Assembly: GCA_009923745.1 (NCBI GenBank)
Contig: RFSX01000007.1
Span: 1 to 32,430 of the forward strand
Length of the DNA stretch: 32,430 nucleotides
Direction of reading: 5' to 3'
Source: Chitinophagia bacterium
Lineage (GTDB): Bacteria; Bacteroidota; Bacteroidia; Chitinophagales; Saprospiraceae
Shown here: piece after piece, positions 19,757-29,082 of the stretch
Layout of the letters: each line of letters begins with the position of its first letter
Position numbering within the stretch: position 1 is the first letter of the stretch
The notes under the pieces: generated by a model
Told to the model about the DNA's origin: nothing
Seen by the model: only the letters and a program-made list of their open reading frames with translations
Databases searched by the model: none
Made by a program: the position numbers and the translations under genes

Positions 19757-21004
19757 TCAGGATCCGGATTCCGTTTTAATGTAAACAAGCTCTGAGCAAT
19801 TGGCTTCTGCAAACATCTCTCTGGCTACTCTCTGGATATCATCAGCGACAAGGTCCTTGTATTCATCTTCCTGGCGGTTGATCAGTCCTGCATCCCCCAA
19901 CATTTCAAAATAAGCCAGGTTTATGGCTTTGTGTAAAATACTTACCTCGGAATAACAGATCGAGGAGATAAGACTGTTTTTTACCTTTTGCAATTCTTCG
20001 TTGCTGACTAGTTCATTTTTCAGCATATCAAGTTCAACCCAAATAAGCTTTCGGGCTTTATCTATATCCTGTCCATCCAAAAGCCTGGCTTCAACAATAA
20101 AAAGACCGGGGTCCATGGAACCAGTCAGGTAGGCATCTATATTGGAGAACACATTGTTTTTGCGGATGAGTTTCTGATAAAATCTACAGGAACGGCCACT
20201 GGCAAGGATATCGGATATAAGATCACATACGCCAAAATCCTTATGTTTTCTTTCAGGCATATGGAACGCCATGTACAAGGCATTCGCCGGTACGTTCCTG
20301 TGCAATTGCTTTTGCCTGAATGCTTCCTGTCTGGGTTCGGCTTCAATCTGTGAACTGTAATTCTCTCCGGACGGAATAGTCCCAAACCACTTTTCAACCA
20401 GCGATTTAGTATGAGGGATTTCAATCTTTCCGGATATAACCAGAATGGCGTTCGAAGGCCGATAATGTTTTTTAAAAAACTCTTTCACATCATCCAATTC
20501 GGCATCTTCGATATGCTCTGTTTTCATGCCAATAGTGGGCCATCGGTATGAATGCTTTTTAAAGGCCATATCGGAGAGCTCATGCCAAAAGTCACCATAA
20601 GGCTTGTTGATACTTGTTTCCTTGAATTCTTCAACAACAACTTTCTTTTGTATGTCCAGGCTTCTCTGATCAAACTTCAATTGCAGCATTCGATCAGACT
20701 CAAGCCAAAGAACTGTCTCCAGGTTTTCCGCCGGTACAATATCATAGAAATTCGTAAGGTCATTATTGGTGAATGCATTGTTGTCCCCGCCGGCCTCCTG
20801 GATAGGTGTGTCAAAGTCAGGTATATTTTCTGATCCGCCAAACATAAGGTGCTCAAACAAATGTGCGAATCCAGTTTTGTGGGATGACTCATTTCGAGAT
20901 CCGACTTTATACAGCACATTTACTGCGACGAGAGGTGTACTCGTGTCCTTATGAAGGATGACCGTAAGGCCATTATCGAGATTGTATTTTTCAAATGCTA
21001 TCAT
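19757..21004 (-). CDS. M16 family (insulinase-like) zinc peptidase
   Basis: HLFEHLMFGGSEN (HxxEH) and downstream VVVEEFKET Glu; M16 middle region. ATG 21004 (MIAFEKYNLDNGLTVILHKD) preferred over 21058. Confidence 0.92.
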   Translation of the reverse strand: MIAFEKYNLDNGLTVILHKDTSTPLVAVNVLYKVGSRNESSHKTGFAHLFEHLMFGGSENIPDFDTPIQEAGGDNNAFTNNDLTNFYDIVPAENLETVLWLESDRMLQLKFDQRSLDIQKKVVVEEFKETSINKPYGDFWHELSDMAFKKHSYRWPTIGMKTEHIEDAELDDVKEFFKKHYRPSNAILVISGKIEIPHTKSLVEKWFGTIPSGENYSSQIEAEPRQEAFRQKQLHRNVPANALYMAFHMPERKHKDFGVCDLISDILASGRSCRFYQKLIRKNNVFSNIDAYLTGSMDPGLFIVEARLLDGQDIDKARKLIWVELDMLKNELVSNEELQKVKNSLISSICYSEVSILHKAINLAYFEMLGDAGLINRQEDEYKDLVADDIQRVAREMFAEANCSELVYIKTESGS

Positions 21005-21680
21005 TGCTCCACTGACCGGATGATCGAGGCTCAAAAATATTACTTCGCAGGGCATCAAGAAAGCTTTCGGCAGAAATTAATTCTGCTCCAAACTGTCTGA
21101 GGTGGACTGTTTCCTGTTGACAGTCAATCAATTCAAATCCATTTTCAATTAAATATGCCACAAGAGCGACAAAGGCCATCTTGGAGGCATTGCTTCTTTT
21201 TGAAAACATGGATTCACCAAAAAACACCTTACCCAGAGCGAGGCCATACAGTCCGCCTACCAACTCTTGATTATCCCAGACTTCTACAGAATGAGCATAT
21301 CCGCGATCATGAAGTTCGATGAAAGCAGATTTAAGTTCCTGAGTAATCCATGTCGAATCCTGTCCCTTGCGGGGAATGCTTTTGCATTGCTCAATGACAG
21401 ACTCAAAAGCTGTGTCGAAGCGGATTATAAATTGGCTGTCCCGAATGAATTTTCTGAGGCTTTTTGAAATTTTAAGTTTGCGTGGATAGAGGATAAAGCG
21501 GGGGTGCGTAAACCACCACATCACGGGATCTCCTTCGTGGTACCAGGGGAATATACCGTATTGGTAACTGCTTAGAAGTGTATCGGCATCTAGTGATTCA
21601 CTGAATGCAAGCAAGCCATGCGAATCTGCAAGTAAAGGATGAGGAAATAATTCCAGACCGGCTGGAAGAAAGAAAGGCAA
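20991..21680 (-). CDS. aat: Leucyl/phenylalanyl-tRNA--protein transferase
   Basis: YQYGIFPWYHEGDPVMWWFTHPRFIL...VGGLYGLALGKVFFGESMFS...LIDCQQETVHLRQFGAELIS. Confidence 0.96.
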   Translation of the reverse strand: MPFFLPAGLELFPHPLLADSHGLLAFSESLDADTLLSSYQYGIFPWYHEGDPVMWWFTHPRFILYPRKLKISKSLRKFIRDSQFIIRFDTAFESVIEQCKSIPRKGQDSTWITQELKSAFIELHDRGYAHSVEVWDNQELVGGLYGLALGKVFFGESMFSKRSNASKMAFVALVAYLIENGFELIDCQQETVHLRQFGAELISAESFLDALRSNIFEPRSSGQWSNDSI

Positions 21681-21682
21681 TT

Positions 21683-22000
21683 TTACTCCTGGACAGTGAC
21701 TTCGATAACAGCAGAAAGACCGCGCTCTACCAAAGCATCTTTCATGGGCTTGAGCAGATCAAACTCTCCTGTTTTAACAACAGCCTTGCCTTTATAATGT
21801 ACTATCAGAGATAATTGCTCTGATTGCTCGAAGGTGTGATTGCATACTTCCATAAAGCACTGGATGACCCAGTCAAAAGTATTGAAATCGTCATTATAAA
21901 CCAGAAGTTGGGACACTTGAACACCGACCACATCTTTTTCTTGCTCTACAGCTACTTCGTTCAGCTCGTCGCTCAATAATACGTCTAATTCTTTAGCCAT
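21683..22000 (-). CDS. clpS: ATP-dependent Clp protease adaptor ClpS
   Basis: LLVYNDDFNTFDWVIQCFMEVCNHTFEQSEQLSLIVHYKGKAVVKTG. Confidence 0.93.
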   Translation of the reverse strand: MAKELDVLLSDELNEVAVEQEKDVVGVQVSQLLVYNDDFNTFDWVIQCFMEVCNHTFEQSEQLSLIVHYKGKAVVKTGEFDLLKPMKDALVERGLSAVIEVTVQE

Positions 22001-22024
22001 GATCTCAAATTAAAGGTGTTAATA

Positions 22025-22489
22025 CTATTGGGACAGAACCTGCTCCAAAGCTTCAAAGTTGGGTAAATTTCCGGCATTTTCCAATATTTCTTGATATTGA
22101 ATTTTGCCATTTTCATCAATTAGGAAAGCTGACCGTTTTGAAACACCCTTAAGCCCCAGGACGAACTCTTCATAGAATGCGCCGTAAGCCTGGCTGACTG
22201 ACTTATTAAAATCAGACAATACAGGAAAATTGAGATTATTTTCTTCTTTAAACTTTTTTAATGTAAATGGCGAATCAACTGAAATGGCCACGATCTGGGC
22301 ATTGAGTTTTTCATAGATACTGTAGTTATCTCTCATCTGGCAAAGCTCATCCGTACAAACTCCGGTAAAGGCCATTGGAAAAAACAACAATACCACTTTG
22401 TGATCTTTGAAATCACTGAGGCTTACATCTTTCAATTCTGTGCTCTTCAACGTGAATGAAGGAGCCACATCTCCAACTTGAAGTGTCAT
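22025..22489 (-). CDS. Peroxiredoxin (AhpC/TSA, redoxin family)
   Basis: FFPMAFTGVCTDELCQMRDN peroxidatic Cys with a second Cys five residues on; thioredoxin-fold body. Confidence 0.92.
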   Translation of the reverse strand: MTLQVGDVAPSFTLKSTELKDVSLSDFKDHKVVLLFFPMAFTGVCTDELCQMRDNYSIYEKLNAQIVAISVDSPFTLKKFKEENNLNFPVLSDFNKSVSQAYGAFYEEFVLGLKGVSKRSAFLIDENGKIQYQEILENAGNLPNFEALEQVLSQ

Positions 22490-22511
22490 AAATGGTGTTT
22501 TATCTGCCGAT

Positions 22512-22519
22512 CAAAAATA
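22512..22519 (-). promoter_or_regulatory. Candidate -7 element TATTTTTG for the peroxiredoxin gene
   Basis: Reverse complement of CAAAAATA, 22 nt upstream of the minus-strand ATG. Confidence 0.35.
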
Positions 22520-22602
22520 GAATAATACACATTAAAGTTTAATACAAAAGCGGCTTTTTGGAAATTTTTTTAATGGAATGATGGATATTTGCCAACTGCA
22601 TG

Positions 22603-23493
22603 TCAATGAATACACGTGTACTGGCATATTTACAACTGCACACAGCAGTTTTATTGTATGGCCTCACAGCCATACTCGGTGACCTGATTTCTTTATCAGC
22701 TATGTCACTGGTATGGTGGCGGGTCTTGATAACGAGCTTGAGCTTGCTGGGCTTTGTCGGTCTGGGGCGGCGTATTTTAAGAATGGAACGGAGACTGGTC
22801 TTGCGGTATATAGCTATAGGATTTCTGGTAGCTATGCACTGGCTTAGCTTTTACGGCGCCATAAAATACGCCAATGCATCTATTGTCCTGGCTGCTATGG
22901 CTACCACTTCTCTGTTCACATCACTGGTAGAGCCGCTCATAACCAAAAGGCCATTTCGCCGATTGGAATTGGTGCTTGGATTTCTTGTTATACCGCCAAT
23001 GATTTTGATAGCCAGGAACATTGAGCTTTCTATGCAGTTGGGATTATGGGTTGCTTTACTATCAGCATTTTTGGCTTCTGTTTTTGCCAGTCTCAACAAA
23101 AAATACGTAGACAAGGCTGGACCATTTGAGATCAGCTTTATCGAAATGGCCAGTGCCTGGGTTTTCATAACACTGCTTATGCCCGTTTTCTCACAGGAAA
23201 TGGGCCGCCTGATGCCACTACCACAGGATTGGATTTATCTGTTGATTCTTTCTTTGATGTGCACAACATTTGCATATGTCATCAGCATGAAAGCACTTAA
23301 ACATGTAACTGCATTTGATGCAAATCTTGTGATTAATCTCGAACCGGTCTATGGTATTTTCCTAGCCATTCTTATATTGAAAGAACACCAAGAATTGGAT
23401 CCCCGATTTTATTATGGAGTTGTATTGATAATGTTGATCGTATTTGCTCACCCTATGCTTCAAAGGAAAATATATGGAAGAAAGAAAGTTTGA
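22603..23493 (+). CDS. EamA-type (DMT superfamily) transporter
   Basis: About 10 TM helices, C-terminal NLVINLEPVYGIFLAILILKEHQELDPRFYYGVVLIM. Start 22600 or 22603. Confidence 0.9.
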   Translation, partial: SMNTRVLAYLQLHTAVLLYGLTAILGDLISLSAMSLVWWRVLITSLSLLGFVGLGRRILRMERRLVLRYIAIGFLVAMHWLSFYGAIKYANASIVLAAMATTSLFTSLVEPLITKRPFRRLELVLGFLVIPPMILIARNIELSMQLGLWVALLSAFLASVFASLNKKYVDKAGPFEISFIEMASAWVFITLLMPVFSQEMGRLMPLPQDWIYLLILSLMCTTFAYVISMKALKHVTAFDANLVINLEPVYGIFLAILILKEHQELDPRFYYGVVLIMLIVFAHPMLQRKIYGRKKV

Positions 23494-24127
23494 CCAGATT
23501 ACGCCCAGGGCTATTTTGGAATATTGTTATGACCATTCAAAAATGGTGAATGCCGAAGCATTGAAAAGGCTTGAAGTACGAACAAGAGAACATGGTCAGA
23601 TCAAAATGCTTTCTGGCCCATACCTGGGAAAGTTTCTATCTATGATCTCTTCCATTATCAGGCCAAAGTATATTCTTGAAATCGGAGGATTTACAGGTTA
23701 CGGCACAGCTTGTCTGGCTATGGGCCTTCAAGAAGAAGGGAAGATCATCAGCATTGAAAAGAATCCTGAACTTAAGGGATTTGCAGATGATATATATGAA
23801 GATCTTGGCATAAGCCATAAAATTGATCAGAGGATTGGTGATGCCCGTGACATTATTTCCACACTGGATTACAGTTTTGATCTTGTATTTATTGATGCCG
23901 CTAAAAGGCAGTACATCGATTATTTTGAAATGGTCCTCCCATGCATTCGAAAGGGAGGAGTCATATTAGCTGACAACACCCTATGGAAAGGGAGTCTTGT
24001 CCATCCGACCTTGGACAAAATGGGTGAAGGTCTTGATGGTTTTAACAAGCATATCAAAAGTGATACACGGGTTGACAATATACTTATGCCATTGGATGAT
24101 GGTGTTCATTTTATCATCAAGAAGTAA
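23474..24127 (+). CDS. O-methyltransferase (class I SAM, caffeoyl-CoA OMT-like)
   Basis: ILEIGGFTGYGTACLAMGL, DLVFIDAAKRQYIDYFEMVLPCIRKGGVILADNTLWKG. ATG 23474 overlaps EamA by 20 nt. Confidence 0.93.
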   Translation: MEERKFDQITPRAILEYCYDHSKMVNAEALKRLEVRTREHGQIKMLSGPYLGKFLSMISSIIRPKYILEIGGFTGYGTACLAMGLQEEGKIISIEKNPELKGFADDIYEDLGISHKIDQRIGDARDIISTLDYSFDLVFIDAAKRQYIDYFEMVLPCIRKGGVILADNTLWKGSLVHPTLDKMGEGLDGFNKHIKSDTRVDNILMPLDDGVHFIIKK

Positions 24128-24166
24128 AATGTCTTGTCCCTTAATTTCCTGTGCCGATAATTGATC

Positions 24167-24174
24167 TATATTTG
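24167..24174 (+). promoter_or_regulatory. Candidate -7 element TATATTTG
   Basis: TAnnTTTG match 5 nt before the ATG at 24180. Confidence 0.35.
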
Positions 24175-24179
24175 ATCCG

Positions 24180-25859
24180 ATGCGACTAAAAAATTTCATT
24201 GTATTATCACTTGTTATATTTTTCTGTGGCAACAGTTGTGTTTGCCAGGATCAGACAGTGGGGGTGTTCAGGAATGATAGCCAATCAATCAATGGTTATA
24301 CTCTGTTTTCTCCCGTATCTGATTTCAATACATACCTGATTGATAATTGTGGGGCCTTAATCAAGGAATGGCATTTTAATAACGTGCCAGGCATGATGGC
24401 CTATTTACTTCCTGATGGCAGACTGATCAGAGCCGGCAGATTGTTCAACAGTTTTGGAGCTGGTGGATCCGGCGGATTGATTGAAATAAGATCCTGGGAT
24501 GACGAAAAGGAATGGGAATACAGGTATTCAAATGACACGGTCAAACAGCATCATGACTTCGAATATATGCCTAGCGGCAACATCCTGATTATGGCTTGGG
24601 AGCGGCGTCCAATTACAGATATTCTTGCCAAAGGCCGCATACCTGAATCTATAGGCTCCAACGGTGTATGGATGGAGCAGATTGTAGAAGTCAGGCCTAC
24701 GGGATTTGATACCGGTGAGATTGTCTGGTCATGGCATGTATATGATCACCTGGTCCAGGATCAATATCCAGCACTGGAAAACTTTGGATCCATTGAAGAG
24801 AATCCAGGAAAGCTGAACATCAACTACAGTGCCTTCAGTGAGTTAAACCCGAATAACCCTGGAGCAGCGGATTGGATGCACTTGAACGCTATTGACTATA
24901 ATCCTGAGCTCGACCTGATTGTTATCAGTTCCCGTAATACAAGCGAGATATATGTGATTGACCACAGCACCACCACAGAGGAAGCTGCTACGGATGCAGG
25001 TGGAAGATATGGCAAAGGGGGAGATTTTCTGTTCAGGTATGGCAATGATATTGTACACGATCCGGATGGAGCTCATGAACAAATATTATTTGCTCAGCAT
25101 GACGCATCCTGGGTTCAAAGAACGGATAATTATACTTCAGAAATTTCAATCTTTAACAATGGTCTTGGCAGGGATGAGCTAAATACTTCTTCGGTAGAAA
25201 TAATTCTTCCGGCCTTAGATATGGATGGATATACATATGATGAGATGGAAAGGAAATTTGAGATTCTTGAAATGGAAAAATTATTTCCAAATGATGACTA
25301 TCCATTCAGCTCTGCCAGAATATCAGGTGCACAGGTATTGGATGATGATCATGTTCTCATCACATCGGGCAATAAGGGGTCTGTTTATGAATTGGATAGC
25401 CAGCGAAAGCTAATCTGGCAATATGTAAATCCTGTCAGTCAGATAGGTCCAGTCCCGCAGGGAAGCAACCCTTTTCTAAATGATATATTCAGGGCATTGC
25501 GATATAAGCCGGATTATCCAGCCTTTGTGGATCGCGACCTGACTGCAGGAGAGCTCATTGAGCTGGAGCCGGTTGACTATGGTTGTGAAATATTTGATGA
25601 TGCCACAAGCATTCTTGATGATTCCGCCTATATGTCATTCCCAGGCATTTTTCCAAACCCCGCCAATGATGTTTTGGAATTCAAGGATTTCCAGGAACTT
25701 GAAACTGTAAATATTATTGACAATCTGGGTCATATCAGGAGCACATTTCCGACCTTGGCCAGCAGTACGATTGACATTCATTTTCTTGACCCAGGGGTTT
25801 ACTATGTCACTTTCAAATGGCGTGGCAAACACATTGCTCAAAAATTGGTCAAGCATTAA
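24180..25859 (+). CDS. Arylsulfotransferase (ASST)-like secreted protein with T9SS type A sorting domain
   Basis: Signal peptide, NGYTLFSPVSDFNTYLIDNCGALIKEWHF, KQHHDFEYMPSGNILIMAWE, DWMHLNAIDYNPELDLIVISSRNTSEIYVIDH; C-terminal FPGIFPNPANDVLEF...VYYVTFKWRGKHIAQKLVKH. Confidence 0.87.
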   Translation: MRLKNFIVLSLVIFFCGNSCVCQDQTVGVFRNDSQSINGYTLFSPVSDFNTYLIDNCGALIKEWHFNNVPGMMAYLLPDGRLIRAGRLFNSFGAGGSGGLIEIRSWDDEKEWEYRYSNDTVKQHHDFEYMPSGNILIMAWERRPITDILAKGRIPESIGSNGVWMEQIVEVRPTGFDTGEIVWSWHVYDHLVQDQYPALENFGSIEENPGKLNINYSAFSELNPNNPGAADWMHLNAIDYNPELDLIVISSRNTSEIYVIDHSTTTEEAATDAGGRYGKGGDFLFRYGNDIVHDPDGAHEQILFAQHDASWVQRTDNYTSEISIFNNGLGRDELNTSSVEIILPALDMDGYTYDEMERKFEILEMEKLFPNDDYPFSSARISGAQVLDDDHVLITSGNKGSVYELDSQRKLIWQYVNPVSQIGPVPQGSNPFLNDIFRALRYKPDYPAFVDRDLTAGELIELEPVDYGCEIFDDATSILDDSAYMSFPGIFPNPANDVLEFKDFQELETVNIIDNLGHIRSTFPTLASSTIDIHFLDPGVYYVTFKWRGKHIAQKLVKH

Positions 25860-25904
25860 GATCAAATCAATTCAATAGTCATACATTTACCAAAAAATTA
25901 TCCT

Positions 25905-27590
25905 ATGCGGTTTTTCATAAAATCCTTTCTGGCACTATTGTGTATATCCATGTTGGCAAATATTCATGCACAAAACACGGTTGGCTTGATTTCTTACAAC
26001 CAAAACAAGGCATACGACGGCTATAATCTGATCTATCAACATAATCAGCCCAATGTATATCTTCTGAATAATTGCGGAGAGATTGTGCACAGTTGGAAGG
26101 GAGAACCGGATACCCGCCCGGGTAATACGGCATATCTATTGGATGATGGACGACTCGTAAAAACTTTAAGGCCGGCTATGGTTGCTGGAAACCCGATCTG
26201 GGCAGGCGGTGGCGGAGCTACTGTTGAGATCCGAAGCTGGGATAACGAACTGGAGTGGAGTTTTACGCTTAACAATGAAAATGCACGATTGCATCATGAC
26301 ATTGCTATTATCGAAAAGAATGGCAAGATGACGATTGCGATGATAGCCTGGGAAAAAAAGAACCTCGAAGAAGTCATTGCAGCAGGAAGAGATACCTCAG
26401 TACTGGAAAGAGATGAAATGTGGCCAGACTATATTCTGGAAGTAGATCCCGAAACGGATGAGATCGTCTGGGAGTGGCATGCCTGGGATCACCTAGTCCA
26501 GGCCTTTGACCCTTCAAAAGATAATTTCGGTGTCGTTTCTGAAAATCCTGGCCGCATAGATGTCAATCTCGATTTTGATGGAACCGGAGATCCCGACTGG
26601 ATGCATAGCAATTCTCTGGATTATGATCCGCGGTGGGACTATCTTATGTTGAGTGTTCCTTATTTCAGCGAAATCTGGATTATTGATCATACGACGTCAA
26701 CAGAACAAGCAGCTGGCAATTCAGGTGGATTTAGTGGTGTTGGTGGTGACTTGATGTACAGATGGGGGAACCCACAGATTTATAACCAGGGAGACAGTAC
26801 AGACCAAACCCTTTTCTTTCAGCATGACGCCAATTTTATCGACGATTTTATTCCTGGCTTTGATCCAAACTTTGGGAAAATAGCGATTTTCAATAACAGG
26901 ATAGGTGCTGATTTTTCAGCTGGTACTATTTTGAACTCTCAGTTTGACATGTATGACTGGTCCTTTCCTTTTGATGGTAATGTCTTTGGCCCAGAGGAAG
27001 CAGAACAGACATTTTATCACCCCGTCGAACCTCAACGCATGTATTCTACAGGCTTGTCCGGTTTTCAGTATTTACCAAATGGCAACTATCTGTTCACTTC
27101 AGGTCGATTCGGGTATACATTTGAAATGACCCCATCCAATGAAATAGTGTGGGAATATATTACGCCCCAAAAAGGAACGGCTCCGGTTGAGCAAGGTGAT
27201 ACTACACTCACGATGAACAGTAACCTCACTTTTCGAGTCAAGCGATATCCTTCTGATTATTCAGCTTTTGACGGCAGAGATCTGAGCAGGAAGGGTTGGA
27301 TTGAACTTAATCCGGATACGACGTACTGTGACCAGCTTACCTCCACAGGTTTTTATGCAGATCATAAGCTGGATCTGTATCCCAATCCGGCTAACGATAT
27401 GATAACAGTGGAATGGGAGGCCGGTAGGTTTATATCCCTCGAGGTGGTGGATGCTTCTGGCAGGCGTGTTGACTATTATCAAAGACTAAGTGGAGGTCGT
27501 AAGTATCTGGACACCTCTGGATGGATACCGGGGCTCTATGTCATTCGAATCAATAATCAATTGGCCGGGAAATTCCTGGTTCACCATTAA
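25905..27590 (+). CDS. Second ASST-like T9SS-secreted protein, paralogue of the preceding gene
   Basis: Same architecture: GYNLIYQHNQPNVYLLNNCGEIVHSWKG, LHHDIAIIEKNGKMTIAMIAWEKK, DWMHSNSLDYDPRWDYLMLSVPYFSEIWIIDH, C-terminal LDLYPNPANDMITVEW...GLYVIRINNQLAGKFLVHH. Confidence 0.88.
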   Translation: MRFFIKSFLALLCISMLANIHAQNTVGLISYNQNKAYDGYNLIYQHNQPNVYLLNNCGEIVHSWKGEPDTRPGNTAYLLDDGRLVKTLRPAMVAGNPIWAGGGGATVEIRSWDNELEWSFTLNNENARLHHDIAIIEKNGKMTIAMIAWEKKNLEEVIAAGRDTSVLERDEMWPDYILEVDPETDEIVWEWHAWDHLVQAFDPSKDNFGVVSENPGRIDVNLDFDGTGDPDWMHSNSLDYDPRWDYLMLSVPYFSEIWIIDHTTSTEQAAGNSGGFSGVGGDLMYRWGNPQIYNQGDSTDQTLFFQHDANFIDDFIPGFDPNFGKIAIFNNRIGADFSAGTILNSQFDMYDWSFPFDGNVFGPEEAEQTFYHPVEPQRMYSTGLSGFQYLPNGNYLFTSGRFGYTFEMTPSNEIVWEYITPQKGTAPVEQGDTTLTMNSNLTFRVKRYPSDYSAFDGRDLSRKGWIELNPDTTYCDQLTSTGFYADHKLDLYPNPANDMITVEWEAGRFISLEVVDASGRRVDYYQRLSGGRKYLDTSGWIPGLYVIRINNQLAGKFLVHH

Positions 27591-27593
27591 GCA

Positions 27594-27809
27594 GAAAAGA
27601 GTGGAAACTCCGAGATGAATCTTAGGTTGTCGGAAGTCAAAACTTCCGGCCTCCGTTCGACCGGCAGCGATTGAAAGTTGAAATAATCCGGCTCCTGTTT
27701 CTATGTCGGGGCCACTTCCAAAACCAAGCGCCCACATGTTGCTACCGGATAGCTTCTTCAAAAGCTCTACATTCCAAAGAATCTTTTTCCAAAGGGAAGC
27801 TGTCGACAG
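27594..27809 (-). pseudogene. Possible relic of the C-terminal end of an outer-membrane beta-barrel protein
   Basis: Minus frame LSTASLWKKILWNVELLKKLSGSNMWALGFGSGPDIETGAGLFQLSIAAGRTEAGSFDFRQPKIHLGVSTLF; preceded by an in-frame TAA and no stop after LF, so reading runs into the ASST gene antisense. Confidence 0.5.
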
Positions 27810-27939
27810 TTATGATTCTGAGTACAGGGTTCTTTGCCAGGGAAAATCCCAGGCAAAACAGTAATATGAAAACAACATAAATGGACTTATGAATCAAGAA
27901 TGTACTTAATTTGTTTTCTCAATGTAAAGAGAAACGTGA

Positions 27940-29067
27940 ATGTCAGGAATTTATGTGCATATCCCATTTTGCCGTAAGGCATGCCATTACTGCAATTTTC
28001 ATTTTTCTACCCAAACCGGGCTGCAGGAAGATATGGTATGGGCTATTTGCAGAGAGATTGAGATGAGGGCAGATTACCTGGAAGACAAGCATTTGGATAG
28101 CATATATTTTGGGGGTGGTACACCCTCTCTGCTGAGTGAAGAGCAGTTAAATACCATACTTGATAAGATCCGCGCACATTTTTTCATCAATGAAGCTGCT
28201 GAGATTACTCTGGAGGCTAATCCTGATGACCTGAGTGAATACTACCTGAAGACATTGACCGGGTCTGGCGTGAACAGGCTGAGCATAGGCGTACAATCCT
28301 TTTTTGATGATGAATTGATATGGATGAACAGATCTCACAATGTGCAGCAGGCAGAAGAATGCATTGCTAATGCCAGGGCACAAGGTATTCAGGATATCAG
28401 TATTGATCTGATATTTGCCTTGCCGGGAAGCACGACTAAAAGATGGCAAGCCAATCTCGAGAAGTTTATCAAAATGCAACTTGATCACCTGTCTTGTTAT
28501 GGCTTAACGGTGGAGCCCAGGACGGCACTTGAGTATATGGTCCGATCAGGAAAGACCGGGAATATTGATGAAAGGAAATATGAAGAACAATTCAGATTAG
28601 CCGAGGAGCTGCTCGGAGAAGCATCTTACGAACGGTATGAAATTTCGAATTATGCAAAAGATGGGCGCTATGCCAAACACAATAGCTCTTATTGGAAGGG
28701 TGAGGAGTACCTGGGTCTGGGGCCATCAGCCCATTCATTTAATGGAATTTCTCGCAGATGGAATATCAGTCATAATTCCAAATATATCAACTGCATAAAA
28801 ACCGGAGATACGTTTTATGAAGAAGAGTACCTGAGTGAAGCCGACAGGTTCAATGAGTATATCATGACGGGCCTTAGAACCAAATGGGGCTGTAGTGAAA
28901 ATAAATTGAAGACTATGAATGCCGACTATTTTGAGTTATTCAGAGCAGATGCCAGCAAACAAATGCATATTGGATTGATGGAAAAGCGCTCAGGAAATTA
29001 TTACCTGAAAGGAGAGGGCTGGCTTATGGCCGATGCTGTGATGGCATCATTGTTTATCGAATCCTGA
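27940..29067 (+). CDS. hemW: Radical SAM family heme chaperone HemW
   Basis: GIYVHIPFCRKACHYCNFHFSTQ (CxxxCxxC), DSIYFGGGTPSLLS, VNRLSIGVQSFFDDELIWMNRSHN. Confidence 0.94.
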   Translation: MSGIYVHIPFCRKACHYCNFHFSTQTGLQEDMVWAICREIEMRADYLEDKHLDSIYFGGGTPSLLSEEQLNTILDKIRAHFFINEAAEITLEANPDDLSEYYLKTLTGSGVNRLSIGVQSFFDDELIWMNRSHNVQQAEECIANARAQGIQDISIDLIFALPGSTTKRWQANLEKFIKMQLDHLSCYGLTVEPRTALEYMVRSGKTGNIDERKYEEQFRLAEELLGEASYERYEISNYAKDGRYAKHNSSYWKGEEYLGLGPSAHSFNGISRRWNISHNSKYINCIKTGDTFYEEEYLSEADRFNEYIMTGLRTKWGCSENKLKTMNADYFELFRADASKQMHIGLMEKRSGNYYLKGEGWLMADAVMASLFIES

Positions 29068-29082
29068 CATGAGAACGCCATT

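Noticed and set aside
27671-27880. 69-aa plus-strand ORF in the ASST2-hemW gap
   Set aside because: No coding character; opposite to the more protein-like minus-strand beta-barrel relic.
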